This document shows, one piece after another, positions 63,361-64,000 of a stretch of 64,000 nt of DNA. The stretch lies in the NCBI RefSeq assembly GCF_002101815.1, contig NZ_LQPM01000007.1:62001-126000 (forward strand), written 5' to 3'. The DNA comes from Mycobacterium paraense. Its GTDB lineage: Bacteria > Actinomycetota > Actinomycetes > Mycobacteriales > Mycobacteriaceae. The position numbers and the translations under genes were made by a program. The notes under the pieces were generated by a model. That model searched no databases. It saw only the letters and a list, made by a program, of their open reading frames with translations, and was not told the DNA's origin. Numbering within the stretch: position 1 is the stretch's first letter; each line of letters begins with the position of its first letter.

Positions 63361-64000
63361 ATGATTGACTTCACCGGACGGGTGGCGGTGGTCAGCGGCG
63401 CCGGCCGCGGGCTGGGCCGCCTTTACGCGCTGGACCTGGCGCGCCGGGGCGCCGCGGTGGTGGTCAACGACGTCGGCGGCTCGATGCACGGTGACGGCGC
63501 CGACTCCGGCGTCGCCGACGAAGTGGTCGCCGAGATCGCGGCAGCGGGCGGCGCGGCCATCGCCTCGTATGACTCGGTGGACCGCCCCGCGGGCGGCCAG
63601 GCGGTCGTGGACGCGGCGGTCGACGCGTTCGGCCGCCTCGACGCCGTGGTCAGCAACGCGGGGATCTTCGGCACCGTGCCATTCGAGGACCTCTCGGCCG
63701 ACGAGTGGGCGCGGATGTTGCGCGTGCACCTGGACGGCGGCTTTTACCTGGCCCAGCCCGCATATCGCGTCATGAAGCGCAACGGCGGCGGGAGGTTCGT
63801 GTTCATCTCGTCCTCGGCCGGAATCTTCGGCCAGCCGATGGAGGCCCACTACGCCGCGGCCAAGGCCGGTCTGGTCGGGCTGACCAACGTGATCGCGATC
63901 GAAGGCGAGGCGGACGGAATCCTCGCCAATTCGGTTATGCCCACCGGGTTTTCGCGCATGGTCGCCGAGACCGTCGGCGACGAGAAGTTTCTCGCCGAAT
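63361..64000 (+). CDS. Short-chain dehydrogenase, 3' end outside window
   Basis: The first 213 residues of an SDR that runs off the window. Cofactor site: VVSGAGRGLGRLYALDLARRG, then NDVGGSMHGDGAD, a hydroxyacyl-type Asn-Asp signature as in peroxisomal multifunctional enzyme (MFE-2)-like SDRs. The catalytic Ser-Tyr-Lys are in FISSSAGIFGQ and HYAAAKAGL. CAGGAG lies before ATG 63361. It probably oxidises a hydroxyacyl-CoA or an alcohol in the same pathway as the divergent cluster. Confidence 0.85.
   Translation, partial: MIDFTGRVAVVSGAGRGLGRLYALDLARRGAAVVVNDVGGSMHGDGADSGVADEVVAEIAAAGGAAIASYDSVDRPAGGQAVVDAAVDAFGRLDAVVSNAGIFGTVPFEDLSADEWARMLRVHLDGGFYLAQPAYRVMKRNGGGRFVFISSSAGIFGQPMEAHYAAAKAGLVGLTNVIAIEGEADGILANSVMPTGFSRMVAETVGDEKFLAE

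Overview
The window is chromosomal DNA of a slow-growing, non-tuberculosis Mycobacterium. Support comes from the high GC content, PE-family proteins, mshB (mycothiol), fbiC (coenzyme F420), pimE and lpqW (mannoside envelope lipids), TB8.4, an MmpL transporter and narGHJI. From about 6 to 46 kb, gene order recalled for M. tuberculosis runs backwards from about Rv1178 to Rv1141. No tRNA, rRNA, CRISPR array, prophage or insertion sequence was seen. Genus is confident; species is not claimed.

Layout. 0-2.3 kb: end of a Stf0-like sulfotransferase, a YeiH-type putative sulfate exporter with a detached first helix, and a GAP/Sap-type membrane protein. 2.3-7.4 kb: esterase, an amino-acid permease fused to an OB-fold, aminotransferase and ferredoxin FdxC. 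7.8-17.3 kb: TB8.4, a mycothiol-dependent-type protein, fbiC, PE12, mshB with a 35-residue companion, a TetR regulator and a long repeat-bearing PE gene. 17.5-28.3 kb: lpqW, typA and the narGHJI nitrate reductase operon. 28.5-33 kb: mutT2, pterin dehydratase, pimE and two secreted Ala/Pro-rich proteins. 33-38.5 kb: small stress, repair and redox genes, ending in a sirtuin deacylase.

38.5-39.5 kb holds a DUF559/AbiEi-like gene bounded by about 60-bp repeats, placed exactly between the sirtuin gene and a methyltransferase gene. 39.5-43.2 kb is an operon of an intact mmpL13-like transporter, a TetR regulator and a methyltransferase. 43.4-49.8 kb carries an SDR, alpha-methylacyl-CoA racemase, crotonase and two SDR-type membrane-neighbourhood genes. 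49.8-52.4 kb is a three-gene operon of type III polyketide synthase, small methyltransferase and flavin hydroxylase, matching the architecture of the Streptomyces srsABC phenolic-lipid operon.

52.5-64 kb is an accessory catabolic block: crotonase, thiolase, aldehyde dehydrogenase, P450, SDR, AveC-type membrane protein, a binding protein without a signal peptide, a MoxR/CbbQ-type AAA ATPase, a VWA partner and a divergent SDR. An 11-bp motif, GAACARATRTT, recurs in the three successive intergenic gaps of its upstream part. This block, with its ATPase/VWA chaperone pair and cytosolic binding protein, is the best candidate for an undescribed system. The repeat-bounded DUF559 cassette is the second.
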